The notes under the pieces: generated by a model | Told to the model about the DNA's origin: nothing | What the model saw: only the letters and a program-made list of their open reading frames with translations | The model's database searches: none | Shown: positions 15,128 to 28,700 of the stretch, piece by piece | How the letters are laid out: each line of letters begins with the position of its first letter | Position numbering within the stretch: position 1 is the first letter of the stretch | Assembly (NCBI GenBank): GCA_949775045.1 | Contig: OX459097.1 | Coordinates: 62,001 to 126,000, forward strand | Length of the DNA stretch: 64,000 nt | Direction of reading: 5' to 3' | Origin: Metridium senile | Lineage: Eukaryota > Cnidaria > Anthozoa > Actiniaria > Metridiidae | Made by a program: the position numbers and the translations under genes

Positions 15128-15190
15128 ATCGCCAACTCACGGGACCTAGGTTAAATGACAAGGGGAGTTGCTCTACCACCGCACTACAGG
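15128..15190 (-). repeat. tRNA-like SINE head or tRNA pseudogene
   Basis: Read on the minus strand there is an A-box-like GTGCGGTGGTAGAGCA and, about 25 bases later, a degenerate B-box-like ACCTAGGTCCC. The spacing matches internal RNA polymerase III promoters of tRNAs and tRNA-derived SINEs. The B box is damaged and no clean acceptor stem pairs, so it is a remnant rather than a working tRNA gene. Confidence 0.5.
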
Positions 15191-15199
15191 TTTATCCGT

Positions 15200-18100
15200 T
15201 GACTTTTTTAGCTTTTGGATGAAAACAAAGAAACTTGCGAACAATAGGCAATCGCTTGAGGTTTTGACAAGTATTCAATATTTTATCTCGGTGAAGTGTC
15301 CATATCTGAAAAGCTGAAATGTCCGTACTGAGATATGGACTAATAGTAGTCACTCCAGGTGTACAGCATTGCTTATCTTAAACCACTTTTTATTGTTTAA
15401 TTGGTGCAATACTGTATTTTATTCCACCAACAATTTACCAAGGTGGAAAGCAGGTATTAATGGAACGTGTTAATCCACCAACACACAAAGAAAACAATCA
15501 TTAAAAAAGAAACAAAAAATCATAAAAATACAGAAATGAAAATAAGTTATGGCAAAATGCATGAAGAAAACTATTGTACCGCAAAAATGTGTTTTATTTT
15601 CAGTAGTAGTAGTAATAATGAAAATAACCAGTAAAAAAACACCAGATGAATAGACACAAGACAAAATATTATCACCAATTGTAATAATTGGCTTCAGTGG
15701 TTGATTTGAATGAAATATGGAACCTGCTGTTGAATCAAGCGTTAACCCATTACTGCAGTATATACATAGAACATTTTGTGAAATATTTCACCAATCCACC
15801 TATTAACAATATATATGATAATCTGGATAGTTGACAAAAGTTTAATATTAGTATGTTATCCAGTTTCAGGCCGCCGGCAACCGATCGAACAACCTGGATA
15901 ATGGTTTAATTTGTTCACCCTATTGTGACCACCAATTGGTATGGCCAGATACTTTTGGTGTTTAGAAGAACTAAAGAAAACATTAACAATCTGGTTACTG
16001 GAACTTATCGATGTTATAGTTGTACCAGCGCTATCATGAGGTCCAAGAGATTGCCGGCTCCATCAAAGTTACTCGTTGTATAGTGAATAAATAAGTTTAG
16101 ACATACTTGCCGACTAAGTAACTGGTGTACCTGTATTGTAAGAATTATTTTTTAAAACGAGGGTAAAACTTAGGATTAATGGGCGTTTATTAAATCACGA
16201 TATATCAGGGAATAAAAAGTCTTGTCTTAGATACTATCAGTGAAATACAATATTCTACATCATTAAAAACCTATTGACTTGGATGAAATTAAAAATTCAT
16301 GTAATAATACGACAAAACTAGCTATTGGAAAACCTTATTATTAACCAAAACCAGTAGCTTTTGTGTAACATAACTTTAAACGTGCACTGTACATTTGGTT
16401 ATGAAATGGTAGAGAAATAGTTGGTGTCACATATAATCAACTTTTTTTACTAGTACGCTCTTAAACTTTGTTGGCATTCCCAAACAGACGTTTATCACTG
16501 AATTAACAATATTTTAAATACAACACTATAATATCATTTTAGTAATATATGTGTAGAGGTTGTTAGTGAAAAATCGATTTTTGAAAATACATGGTCACCG
16601 CGGCAAGATTTTACAACGTTTGAAATTGACAGATGCCCTGAGTTCACCTCCCCATTCAACATTTGTTTAGCTGCTGTCCAAGTTTTGATGGAAAATATTG
16701 CCAGCCGCTGAAATAATATATGCACCTGTTTTATTTATCCCATTCTCGTCGCTTTTTTCTCAATATACTATTAGTAACTACCGTGTATTAACTATGATGA
16801 AACCTATATGACAGTGTTCTTACATCGACAATGTCTTTTACTGGTGATCAGTGTTGGGAACAAAACCTGGAGTTGTATTCAATTTTTGTCTTTTAGTGCT
16901 TATAGGATCTTTGTTGTCAGTGTTGTTGTTAAATTAATATGGCCGATAGCTAAAAAGGGAATTTTAAATCCATTCTAGTGTGGTTTCGCTAGACGTGAAA
17001 TACAAGAGCGAGGAAAACTCTAGTAAAAAAAACCTTTTTGTTGTGTTCAGAGGGTTTTGTATTGAAAGGCTTTGGTGGTAATGTTTGCTTAGAAGTGTAA
17101 GTTTGATTGGCATATAATCTCATATGATGTGATATTCCTTTCTAAGACACGTGCGATAACGTGCTATGACTGACAAAAGTTTATCTTCGCGTCAAAAATA
17201 GAAATTCTTTTCTCGAATATGAAACTACAAGAAAACCTCAAATCGGTTTCTTCACAGAAAACCCCATTCTCGACCAGATCGATTCAACGATATTAAGTTT
17301 TCTTCTGTAAGTAAACAACGTCAGTTTTCAATAATTTATTGTTGTCCACAATTGTTTGCCGATAAAACTGAGTAGTTTTTCCTTATTTCATAGTTTTCTT
17401 TGTAGCTTTCCCACATCAAGTTTGGCAACGCGTTTCTCGTCATTTTCTTCTCAAAGATGTTTATATTAGCCAAGAATATATTTTGAAAACATCGCCGATA
17501 TCGTGTAAAGACTGTGTTCATAAAGAACCTTGTAGACGAAACAAACACGTTTTTTTGTGCTGGATGTTTTGTATGACATAAGTGCTAGCGGGGAATTCCT
17601 TTTTCTTTTCACACTAGAAATCCCTGGAGTTCAAAGCAACACAACACGAACCAACCAATAATACAAACTTTATTAGTTTCTGTGGACTCGGAAATTGAGC
17701 CGTAGGCTTTCCCCGGGTCCCAGGGAGCGGGGATTCTAGCAATGTGTCTATATTTGCTTCTTCCATTCTCTTCTTGTTTCTAATTTGTGTGTTTTTTTCC
17801 TGTTCACTGATATGTTTATAATATCAATGTGATCTTCGTTGTCACACAACACAAGAAATTACGCTACCAGACTAAAGTTAGAACTAACTCCTTTTATTTG
17901 GTGATATAAACGAGTTACTCTAGTCATAACATCTAATATCGGCCAGTTGTATATTTGTCTTGTTGTTTGCACAGGGTCACTACTTAAAACTAATGTTATT
18001 TCCATGTTTTACAAAGAAAAATATTGATTCTTAGACTCGTATAAAGAAACCCGTTGAAAGAAAACAACGACAGACTGAAAAACTAAACGAATTTCTGCCT

Positions 18101-19490
18101 CAAAACATGGAGAATGTGAACAAAAGAGACTTGTATATGCGCAGATGGTATCGCTCAACATCTTTAAAACGACAACTAGTGGATTTGTCAGGGGGTGGGA
18201 AGGGAGCTATTTTGACTATACTAAGTCGTAGCGCTTTTCAATTTCAATATTTTTTGTAAAAAAAGAAGTCATTTTTATGTCTACGAGGAACAAAAGAAGA
18301 TGCAGCTAGGTAAACCCAATGGATTCCTATAATTCATTGCTAACAAATACAGCCTGTCTGTCATTCAGGTTTCTGTCAACAATCGAACACTATTCGAATA
18401 CTGTTGTTCCTTGTTTGCGTGTTTGGTGGGAGGATCGACCCATGGCCCCGTTAATAGAAGATTTACATGGAACTAAAGAAACACACGCGACAAATATCAA
18501 TATTATGTGAATACATCAAAAGCAGAAGAACTATGAAAGGGCTTTTGATATAGCGAAACAACCCAACTTCCAATAAAGGACCATGATATACTAAACCCCC
18601 TTAAATAAAGTACTCATAATATAGGGACCCATTTTTAAAGCAACTATGATATATGGTAACTAGTAGCCCACTTCGATTGTAGGCTCACTTCGAGAATAAA
18701 TATAAATGGAAAATATATTTATATATTCAGTTATTTAATTATATCAAGTTAGCCTGTGGGCACTTTTGATGTCAGTTTCCCACGGCCGATCAACCCTCAT
18801 GGAATGTGTTCCCTAGGTCATGATCAGTTGTTCTCTTAGGGTATAACATTTAGTTTATGTCTCATTTCAATCGTGTTTACAGGTTTCTTTGGGTTAGCTT
18901 GTTAATCCTTGAAGAATCGACCTGCACATTAATCGAACCATGATATATATGATAATCATTTATTGATAATCGATTTTTAAAAACAACGTGATATTTATAC
19001 CGCGTTAAAGCGACACAATAAAATCGAGATTTGAATAAAAGAAATCCACTCAGGCTCTGCCACCGAACACATTACAAATGGATTGTTATTGCAGATTACG
19101 TTTGTATCCATACAACCAACGTTTTAATCGTGGCTGCAGGGTATATATCAGTGCATGTGTGTGTATCAAGGGGAGGATGCGAATTGGTTGGAGAAAACAA
19201 GAGAGGGGCGGAGTAATTGGTTGAACGGAATTTGTGGCGCACCCCATTGTGCTTGTACTTTCTCTCTATTTCAGATATTTTTCTGCGTTTAGGACCCTTC
19301 AAAAATCCCCCTCCATATTTTGTCAGTAAATATCTATTATTACTAACCATTTTATGGTCAACATGGTCTTGATAGCAGCCGGCCTCAAGTCGAGTTCAAA
19401 CTGATGATCTTATTAGTACTGCAATCACATAGAGTAATTATCTCTTACAAATTACACCAATCTCTAAAGATTAGATGTGAATATGTGGCC
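15200..19490. other. Non-coding stretch, nothing recognised
   Basis: AT-rich unique-looking sequence. No exon with a known domain, no inverted-repeat element and no tandem array was found. Confidence 0.4.
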
Positions 19491-19530
19491 TGTACGTATA
19501 TATTTAAGCAATATAAAACGGCGCTCATGT

Positions 19531-19600
19531 CTATGTACTGTGATATAAACACGCTGGGTGTCTGTATAGGTACTGTGATATAAACACGCAGGGAGCTGTA
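19531..19600. repeat. 35-bp tandem duplication (2 copies)
   Basis: The core ACTGTGATATAAACACGC occurs at 19537 and again at 19572, with similar flanks. This is a simple local duplication. Confidence 0.7.
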
Positions 19601-19975
19601 GAGCAAGAGAGAAGTCTTAAGATACACAAGGCATAGTCTTAGAATAAAAGTTCTTTCACTTTTATATTTTGTGATTTATATACTTAGCTATACAAGTATG
19701 TATAGTGCTAATAAAGCTCTAGGATTATAGATGGTATTATAACATCACTAGACTAACAACTATGTACAGTATTGTCAATGATGGTTGATTGCTTCTATCA
19801 TAAGAATTAACAGCTTAACTTAACTGCTCAAATTGACCTCATGCGCGAAAATAATCTGATCATCACAATCTTTTAAACAGACTAGGGGGCTATAAAATGA
19901 ACTTTGTTTTTACTGATAGTAACTACATAATACATACGATAGGTATATTACATAGAATGGAACTGATTTGTAACG

Positions 19976-20019
19976 AACACCGTAAAAAAAAAAAACACCC
20001 TTACATTTTTTACGGTGTT
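19976..20019. repeat. Short inverted repeat around a poly(A) run
   Basis: The arm AACACCGTAAAAAA and its exact complement TTTTTTACGGTGTT flank a 16-base loop. It could be a tiny MITE remnant or a chance hairpin. Confidence 0.5.
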
Positions 20020-20129
20020 ACACATTTCATGCTATTCCCTATCGTTTACATCCTGAAACACCGACACAGCCTTTACTAGTTTACTCGCTAGTTTTTATCC
20101 ATAATACAGACCATTAATTTGGCTATGTA

Positions 20130-20400
20130 ACCAGCTGCGACCTGTACGGGTTGGCAGCGGTTTCTCGATGTTTAAGCCTGTAGGAGGGAGAGTTCGGCAA
20201 AGTGAGCCAGGACTGTCCACCTATCGTCGTCGATCACGGCCGCGAAGAGGGGCAGTGAGGAGGGGGGTGGGGCAGTTTGGGAGCATGTCTGAGGCAGGAG
20301 CTACTTTGTGCAGGCTGTTCTTCTGTAGCTAGCAAATTCACATGACCACAAACAGGAAGAGACCTACAGAACCTGGTTCTAACAGCTGTGTATTCTCAAC
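20130..20400. other. GC-rich island, unclassified
   Basis: This segment is clearly richer in G and C than its surroundings, with G runs at 20255-20275. No open frame spans it in either direction and no family was recognised. It may be a decayed retroelement fragment. Confidence 0.3.
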
Positions 20401-21025
20401 AATATTGCCCAATGATGATAAAAAACAACGATGACAAAACATTGCACTGCTCCTTGTTTAAATAGTGCCGAATGCGCGTAAACATAACACCACGATTCTC
20501 ACCATGCCACGCCTTACCCTACATCTATAACCCTTAAGCCGACCATTAACTGCTTTTTGATCAATTTGTGATATATATCTACTGATACTAATATTGAGGA
20601 AAGTGAAATCGCTTTAGTGCATGGATTAAAACAAAGTTATTGGACGGACATTCTTTTTTCCAAGTATCAATTGCTATACTACAGGTTGAATACACCAATT
20701 CACTGTGATGGAGTTAAATCTGTGACCAAACCATATGTTCCCTAATGTGCATTATTACATAAACTCTCTTGAAGTGAACCATGTTATTTGAATCGGCAAA
20801 CATTCAATATATTAAAACTACCAAATGTAATTATTATTGTAATTGATTTTTTTCTATAGGCATGATCGTCTGTATTTGACAGCTGTAAATGATAGGGTTC
20901 CATGGGGTGTAAAACTGATCTAATAACAGTTGGATATCCTTATATAAAAGACTACTTTTAACTTAACTTATAGCCACAAAAACTAGTCACTTTTTGTTAT
21001 TGAAATTGGTTGTCTTATTTGTACC

Positions 21026-21120
21026 GATAGGTGAATGGGAAATAGTACATAGATGTACTTGTATTTTACCTGATAGGTGAATGGGAAATAGTACATAGAT
21101 GTACTTGTATTTTACCTGAT
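21026..21120. repeat. 46-bp tandem duplication (2 copies, near identical)
   Basis: The unit beginning GATAGGTGAATGGG starts at 21026 and repeats at 21072. The copies are essentially identical, so the duplication is recent. Confidence 0.85.
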
Positions 21121-22349
21121 ATTATAGTTGTTATACTGCTTTAAGAATATCTTATTAAAAATTAAACATAGTTATACTAATGTAAGCTATGTACTACTCG
21201 TATAGTAAACAACAGATTACTTCTTCTAATAAAAGTTAGGCATCGTATACAAGCTGCTCATTTTAGATTCTGCTGAAATGAGAGCATGAATTCTTTTTAG
21301 TAATCGAGTTTGACTGTATACTTAAAAGGAAAACGCCATATATTACAACGATACCAACCAGCAAACCCTTTATGACAAAAATACTCTTAGCTCGTCAATT
21401 CCTGCAGCTTTTGTTATTTTCTCTCTATTTACCCTGCTTATAGCAAACTGTTTTAGCTATTCATCTTTTCTCTGTGAAAATTAACGTTTCTATCATTAAG
21501 GAGAGTCGATGTCATATAACAATTTCTAGGCGTTCTTCAAACACGCAACGTTACAAGCGTCAATAACGCCTTCGAAGTAAAGAGGTAACAAATAAATCAT
21601 TTGTTGGCACATAGAACCTTTGAGAAATATATCATGTCATAATTGGTATACGAACATATAATATATATAGAATACTCACCATCCATGTCTGGGTTGTGCT
21701 TGTGACTACTTCACTGCTGTGTACTGGTCGTCAGTCTTGCAGTCTACTGGCACCTTTCTTATGCTGATATCTGGATTCAAAAGAACAATTGTTAAATAGC
21801 ACACAATATATGACGCGTCACTATTTAATGAAATTATTATTAGAACTTCGCTCGTAGTTTTACCGCTTTATATATGACATGCTTGCTATCTAAGTTCCAC
21901 TAACTCCAATATTAAAAATGTATATTATTTGAAAGGTTCAATGAGGCGGGATGCAGTTTGGAGGACCATGTTTGTTTTTGTTTTTTATTGCTCTTTTCAT
22001 TTGCTTATTTAGAACTTTCTAATTATTATTAAACGAAAGTTAATGGTATTTATGGAAATGATTTGTGAACCTTTGAAATTCAGCGAAAATGTCAAAAAAG
22101 GTATTCTTTATAGACTATGACCAGTGTGTATATACAATGAACATAAAAAGACGTTCAAAATCTGGATCTAGCTGTACTGGCGCAATGTGGAAACGACGAA
22201 TTGCAGGGACTGATCCCTTTTTGCATCCTTGTCACTTATACTGAGTTCAATTATTGTTTTTTTATTTTTGTTTATTGTTTGACAATTGACAATGGAAAGC
22301 CCCGTGGGGGATGTGGTCAAACAAAATGAACTACTGTCCCTGCTGATCC

Positions 22350-22605
22350 GGCCTGGGTTCTAGTTTGTTATCCGATTATAGCAGAGCGCACGTTTGATCC
22401 TGGGTTCTAGTTTGTTATTTCCTACAGGCCGATTATAGCAGAGCGCACATTCCATCCTGGGTTCTACTTTGTTGTTTCCTACAAGCCGATTATAGCAGAG
22501 CGCTAGTTTGATCCTGGGTTTTAGTTTGTTATTTCCTACAGGCCGATTATAGCAGAGCGCACGTTTGATCCTGGGTTCTAGTTTGCTATTTCCTACTGAC
22601 CAACA
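22350..22605. repeat. 57-bp tandem array, about 5 copies, with B-box-like motif
   Basis: CCTGGGTTC recurs at 22352, 22399, 22456, 22513 and 22570, giving spacings of 47, 57, 57 and 57. Each unit contains GATTATAGCAGAGCGCAC and a GGGTTCTAG block resembling a polymerase III B box. A diverged extra copy lies at about 23210-23253. The first unit lacks roughly ten bases. Confidence 0.85.
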
Positions 22606-22670
22606 TTCTCGTTCCAGACCCTACTCATACTTGGGATCGTAGACTCTGCATGTAAAACCCAAATGAAAAC

Positions 22671-22960
22671 CCGACCGGTTAGCTCAATCGGTCTACTGTA
22701 GCTCAACTGTGCGGGGTTCGTGTCCCGGCCGGACAACTACACAGGGTATTTAAATGATTGAGGAGAGGCTGCTGCTTTTGATTCCCTATCTACAAATGGT
22801 TAGATCTTCAAGTCTTCTCGGATAAGGACGATAGACCGGAGGTCCCGTCTCTCCACATTTCACACACACTGTACAGGAGGGACGTTAAAGATCCCACACC
22901 CCTCTTCAACTAAGAGAAGGGCACTGAGATCCCGGTGGTGTGGCTAGGGCTCGCAACATA
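22671..22960 (+). mobile_element. tRNA-derived SINE
   Basis: The head at 22671-22733 has an A box (TTAGCTCAATCGGT) and a near-canonical B box (GGGGTTCGTGTCCCG). It is followed by a body with GACGATAGACCGGAGGTCCC and GACGTTAAAGATCCC, a block I remember as a conserved central domain in several invertebrate SINE families; the family name is not certain. The sequence after 22985, with two copies of TACTGTAAGCGCCTT, may be its disturbed 3' tail. Confidence 0.75.
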
Positions 22961-23299
22961 CTTACGCGATCCTAGCAGTGCTCTGTGGTTAACATTGAGT
23001 TGGAACGTGCATGGCTGCTATGTGTAAGTGTCCTCGAGTCGTACTGTAAGCGCCTTGTGGCTGCTACGTCCTGGTGTATGTAAAAATGCGTTAAATTGTC
23101 CTCGTACTGTAAGCGCCTTCTGTATGTACGTAATCGCAAACAATCAGTTAACTGGATATCATAGGGTTTCCCGGAGCATTCGATTTTTCGATACAAATCT
23201 GAAAAGGGTCTGGGTTCGAGAATACCCTACAGACCGATTATGGCAGTGCGCACGAAAAACGGATGCCTAGCTATATACTAAACAGGCTGAATAACTGAC

Positions 23300-25079
23300 T
23301 GAAGCAGTCACACTGTTAATACTGGTGTACTAGTGTTAGCGTCTTTGAATAATTTGTCACGGAGCAGTTTTCATAGACAATTAAGTGTATTTTTTATCGT
23401 CTAGTGCCGAGCCATAAAATATGTATGTCATTTACGGCTAAAATACTCTGTAAATGTTATCGTGATATATATCCAAATATTACCCAAAGTAATTCTAGAT
23501 AGATCGATCTAGAAGCTCTAACAGTTTTACACTGGAAGATGTCAGAAAGACGATGTAATCAACCACAATCCAGCACAAACTTGGGTCAAGATCGCTCTAT
23601 TTCACATTTTAAACACTTTACAGAAGACTGATGCAAATAGTCTTTTATATATATAATATGCTATTTTTATAGGTTGTTTAATTATCCCTATATTTTTTTT
23701 ATTTCTTAAAATGTATTTTAGTTAGAATGGAATATTTTAGCTATATTTTATATCAATTTATTTTCTTTCTTTTTTTTTGCACGTAGTTTTTGTTCCACAA
23801 GGCCCCACTGCAAATTACTATTGTGAATGGCTTCCCTGAATAAAGAACTTGAATTACTATAACCCTAAAGAATACCGTAGGTATTTGTGAAGTTATATCA
23901 TAGTTTATGAAGGTTTGCTTGCTTGGTTATCTATCATTATTACAACTAGATATCGACTATACTTACTTGGTTGATGATATGGTGGTTTGATGTAATTGTC
24001 ATTAGTTGGCACTAGTTTGGGTAGTCTGTTGTCGTCGGCTATCAAAGCGGACTTTCTTATAACAATTCTGCATGTTTTTGTTTGTCCATCTCGATTATGA
24101 TAGGTTAAAGATAGTTCAATTACTTTGTATTCAAGTTGATTTTCTAATGGCTGACTGATATCATTAGTGCATCATCAGCCATACCAGCATAATTATACAT
24201 ATAAATGTTTGATGACATGCATGCCCCCTGCAACGAAAGGCTGCTGATTAAAACACAGTTTTTGGCTTGAAATGACTAAAGTAGAAGAAAGTAGAAGAAA
24301 TAGTAGAAGTGAAGATAACTGTACCAACAATACAATATAATACTATAAAATAGTTTGATTTATGGATAACTATACCGCACATTCACTACACACAGCAAGA
24401 ACAAATCTATCCCTTGGACACTACTCTGATATAGCATCCATTGTAGGGCTTTTTGAAGTATATTCCTCTTTCTCTCTGCCTGTTGGCTGTTATATCTCTG
24501 TTGTAGGTTTAGTTCGTAGGGTTTTTGTTTTCTATTTATTAAAACCTTTCTATTTATCCACTGGAGCAAAAATCACGCTGTATCTAAAGAACAGGTGCAA
24601 ACTCCTTTTGAACTTTGGATCATAAACAAATTAAAGCATTGTTAAATGAATACCGAAAAATAGCCTCTACACAACACTAAACCTGGAGATTATATGTTCG
24701 ATTTGTCAATATCTAAGACATCGTACGAAGATGAAGAATCAGTTAAATACTTTGTAAAACTACAGATGTTTTACTGCTCTACATGCGGTCTTCTATTCAG
24801 GTCTATTTAGAGTTTTTTGATTGTTCTGAGACATAAACAGGGCTAGAGGTAATGTTGATATTCACTCAATAACAACCATGGATAATAAATACATCCATCA
24901 TAATAACGTATAGTAAACGTATCAAAGTTATGCCTATTGTTCTGTTTGTTAAAAAAACAGAAAAAAATCTCGCGCGCTAATCAAAGTCTTTTGTTACTTC
25001 TCACCTACAATACCATATATGGTAATGAAATTGTTTTCAAGATTGCATACGGTATTTCTGATACGCATTGATATTGATA
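23300..25079. other. Non-coding stretch, nothing recognised
   Basis: AT-rich sequence with T-rich runs near 23690-23780 and a small GTAGAAGAAA repetition near 24285. No exon or transposon was recognised. Confidence 0.35.
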
Positions 25080-25186
25080 TACCCTGCGAGCAGAGATTTC
25101 TTTCTCTTACCTGGAACGACGAGGAAAGAAACCGTTTCTTTCCTCGTCGTTCCAGGTAAGAGAAAGAAATCTCTGCTCGCAGGGTA
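25080..25186. repeat. 107-bp near-perfect palindrome
   Basis: Arms 25080-25132 and 25134-25186 are exact reverse complements (53 bp each) with a single-base centre (GAAAC-C-GTTTC). It would form a very stable hairpin or cruciform. Short ATTGATAT repeats flank both sides. Confidence 0.95.
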
Positions 25187-25798
25187 ATATTGATATGACA
25201 TTGATATGTCATTGACAGGGAATTGACTGGTTTTATTTAATAAATAGGTTCACTGCATGGGCGTCATCGGGCTTGGAAACATTCGTGACATTATTTTAAT
25301 TATGTCATGACAATACCCTACCAAACAAACAAAGTTTATAGAACGACGAAACAAGCCCAGTGATTTATTATTCATGTAAACCAACGCTAATACCACATCT
25401 ACATAAGTTTCTTTGCATTTATTTATTTATTAAAGATTTCATCACATATTTTGTTTATTTTGTTTTTTTTGTTTTTTGTTTTGTTTTTTTGTTGTTTTTT
25501 TGTTTTGTTTGTTTTGTTTGTTTGAATAACAACCCTCTAAAGTTAGATCCATCGGTCCACTCTCCTTCAGTCCATGCATTCCATTTAATAATTTCAATGC
25601 AAGAACAGCAAGGGACATTGGGTAATAGCAAAGTTGTGTTGCCCAGTCTCCGTCGGTTTATTAATGTTGTGTCATACATTGGTCATGAGACATCTCATAA
25701 GACCTGACGAAACTGATGTTGTAGGTACAGTTTGAATGGAAAATATCTCGTTTTACTACTTAATTGCAAGCTCTTCTTCATCCTGCTGAACGATAGAG

Positions 25799-28700
25799 AT
25801 GGCAGAACGTCTTAGACATAAGTCTAAGATCCATGAAAGACTAAATAACCCAGAACTGCGCTGCAAAAACGGGTTAGTCAATGAGAAATAAACTTATTAT
25901 TGAATTAAATATTCAGTTGGAAATGTTCGATTTTAAAATATATTGTAGTTTGAATTGAAAACGGTGCATATCTTGATGAAATAATAATAGCATTTGTTTG
26001 TATATGAAATGTAACTTAAATTTGATTATGAAATACTTATTCAGTCTTGAAAAAAATGACGTATTTTCCTAAAAAGACTATTAAAAAAGCACATCTTTAT
26101 TAACACAAAAATATATCTAACTGTCTGTAGTGATAATAATACATGGTAGAATATATTGATCATTAAATCTGCATAATGATATAGATATAAAATAAAGGAA
26201 ACAGTTTAATAATGACTCTAGTTATACCTGTCAACAATTTGATAAAGGAATGGTCATGTGTAACTCTATTTATGGAATCCGATGCATTTGGATAGTTGAG
26301 AAATGTATAGCTTTAGCCTAAAACTTGCTTGAGACAAAGTCAAAGTTGACATCCAGTCAATACTGTTTTGACAGTACATTACATGTTCAAAGTTTGAACA
26401 GGTTTCGTTCTGTATTTCTTTCATTGACTATCTTGAGACATCTTTGAAATATTTGAAATTCTTTACTAGATGTGGTTTCTATGGCAACCCGGCATGGCAA
26501 GGCTATTGTTCTGTATGTTTTAGAGATGTGTATAAGAAACAACACAAAGCACGAGATGCTCAAATGCGCAGTGCACAACTTCTTAAAGGTAATACAATGT
26601 AGAGCAACGATGGGTGGCGTGATGTGTTAACGCGTGCATCTTACCACAGAGACCTGGCTCAGGCATGGATTGTAATTTGTTTGATTTGTTAATTGTTCTC
26701 CCCCGTACCACAAGGGATTTTGTAGGACATTAATGTGGCTTGCTAGAAGATTGAGATGTTAAAATGATTTCTGATACCTAAATTGCAGCCCCGTTTACCA
26801 TAAAGATAATCATGATATCATAGCTTAATAACCGTGGTACAAAAGAATATAGATCATATGCTACCAATGTCACATGATAGATGCCATTAGAATAGTATGT
26901 TGACTCATGGTATTGACTTAAGAGTTGTACTAATCAATAGATCAACAAGATCAAGCTGAGAAACTGAAATTCAACAAATTTGAAGAAAAGAAAAAGTTCA
27001 AGACGGAGTCTAAAAAGTGAGTTTTTTAATTATTATACTGTGCATCAAATTGGTATTAAATAGTTGTATTATGTTGTTTTAATTGGCAGAGAAAGTGTTA
27101 AAAACCTATTCAAGAAAAAGCCATTTCAAGTAGAAGGCCCTTCAAGACCATCTACATCAACAGCTATCTCTAAAAAGTCATCTGATTTTAAAGAATTCCT
27201 GAAAACCCTTAAAAGACCAGCAGCTCAAGATGTCAATGATCAGTGTAAATCGTAAGTGATTCTGTCTGAAATATTACTAGAGTCGTTTTTGTACCACATT
27301 ACTATTTTTGAGCAAAATGATTGGCCAGAAGCAATCACATGGTACAAGATATAAAATGTGTCACTAGTTAGTATAGGAAATATCACCATTCTCAAAGAAT
27401 TAAAGAATGTATGTATAGCACTAGTGGTATTCTGCCTCTTTCATCAAATACAAGCAGTATTTTTCATTAATTCTTCGAGAACTAACCCTAAGGTGGAATT
27501 TCATACATCTACATAAAATAATCTCTGATGAAAAAACGCAAAAAGTAAACACAAATACACACAAGCTGCAAAGCACCCTGGTAAATTATGATGCCTACAA
27601 TTAATTAATAGAACATGTGCAATTAATTAATTGCATGGATTAAGAGAAAATTCACAGTCAATCAACCAATCAGAAATGAGCATTTTGGGTGCATTCAGAC
27701 TTGTACATTTTACTCGATATTTGATTGATAAACACTTGAACTATCTGTCAACACCGGCAGAGCTAATCTGATAAATCATATAATGACTATTCAGACTACA
27801 AAAGTCCTGATACAGTTACATGTTGGTTTTTGTCATTGACGTAATGCTAACAACATGGCAGCAAACTCAGTAGGAATTTAAAATATCAAGAGGCTTACCT
27901 TGAAGTAACAGGCCCAAGAGAGAAACGGTTATCCATTACTAGTGAAAGAAGTGATCGTCCAGTTATGCTGTCATTAAGTCATGCTGTGTAAATGCTACTT
28001 GTCATTGAAATTTTTAGAAACAAAAGAATTCTTTCAACAATAGTTCCAACAACTTGATTAATCAATGTAGCGCAGTAGATAGAACTGACAGCAAAGATCA
28101 GAAGACTCCAGTGCCACCCGGGCGGCGGTCTTAAGTAAAATTCTATCTGATAGACAAAAGTATTCAGATTTGAAAAAAATATCTGACACCTATCTGATAA
28201 AAGCTCAAGTGACTGAGCGCACATTTTATGTAGATGTGGTATTAGTCTTATAGTATTATATGATATATCTATCGTACTAAGATGGAGACTATTTTTCAGA
28301 TTTGTTCAAAGGCTGCATAATAACAATACATTATCTGTGAGTGAGCAAAGTGAAATGGTCCAAGACTTCTATGGAGTAAGTAGTATTAGGATAGTGTAAT
28401 CATTGGTCATGCAACATAACAACATATGCCTTTGTCATTTGTTTTGGCCTGCAACCACATCTCTCTAGTCCTCCCTTTCACATCAACTTCTTTATTACAT
28501 GTTATAGATTAATTAGATAATATTCTGTTTTGATAAAATTGACTTTCATTTTGCAGGCTATGGCAGATCGATTAGAATCCCATGTAGTCTTTAAAGGTCA
28601 ACCACAAGAAATTCTTGATAGCACCCTAAGCAACATTGAGAAGTACATTATGACTAGGTTATATAAAATGTAAGTTACATCTTGAATGTATTATTATAGT

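Noticed and set aside
22671..22733. Functional tRNA gene
   Set aside because: A and B boxes are present, but arms do not fold into a proper cloverleaf and a SINE body follows directly.
25360..25707. 115-codon frame with F/V/C-rich middle
   Set aside because: The middle is a T-rich TTTTG repeat (25441-25525); the translation is low complexity.
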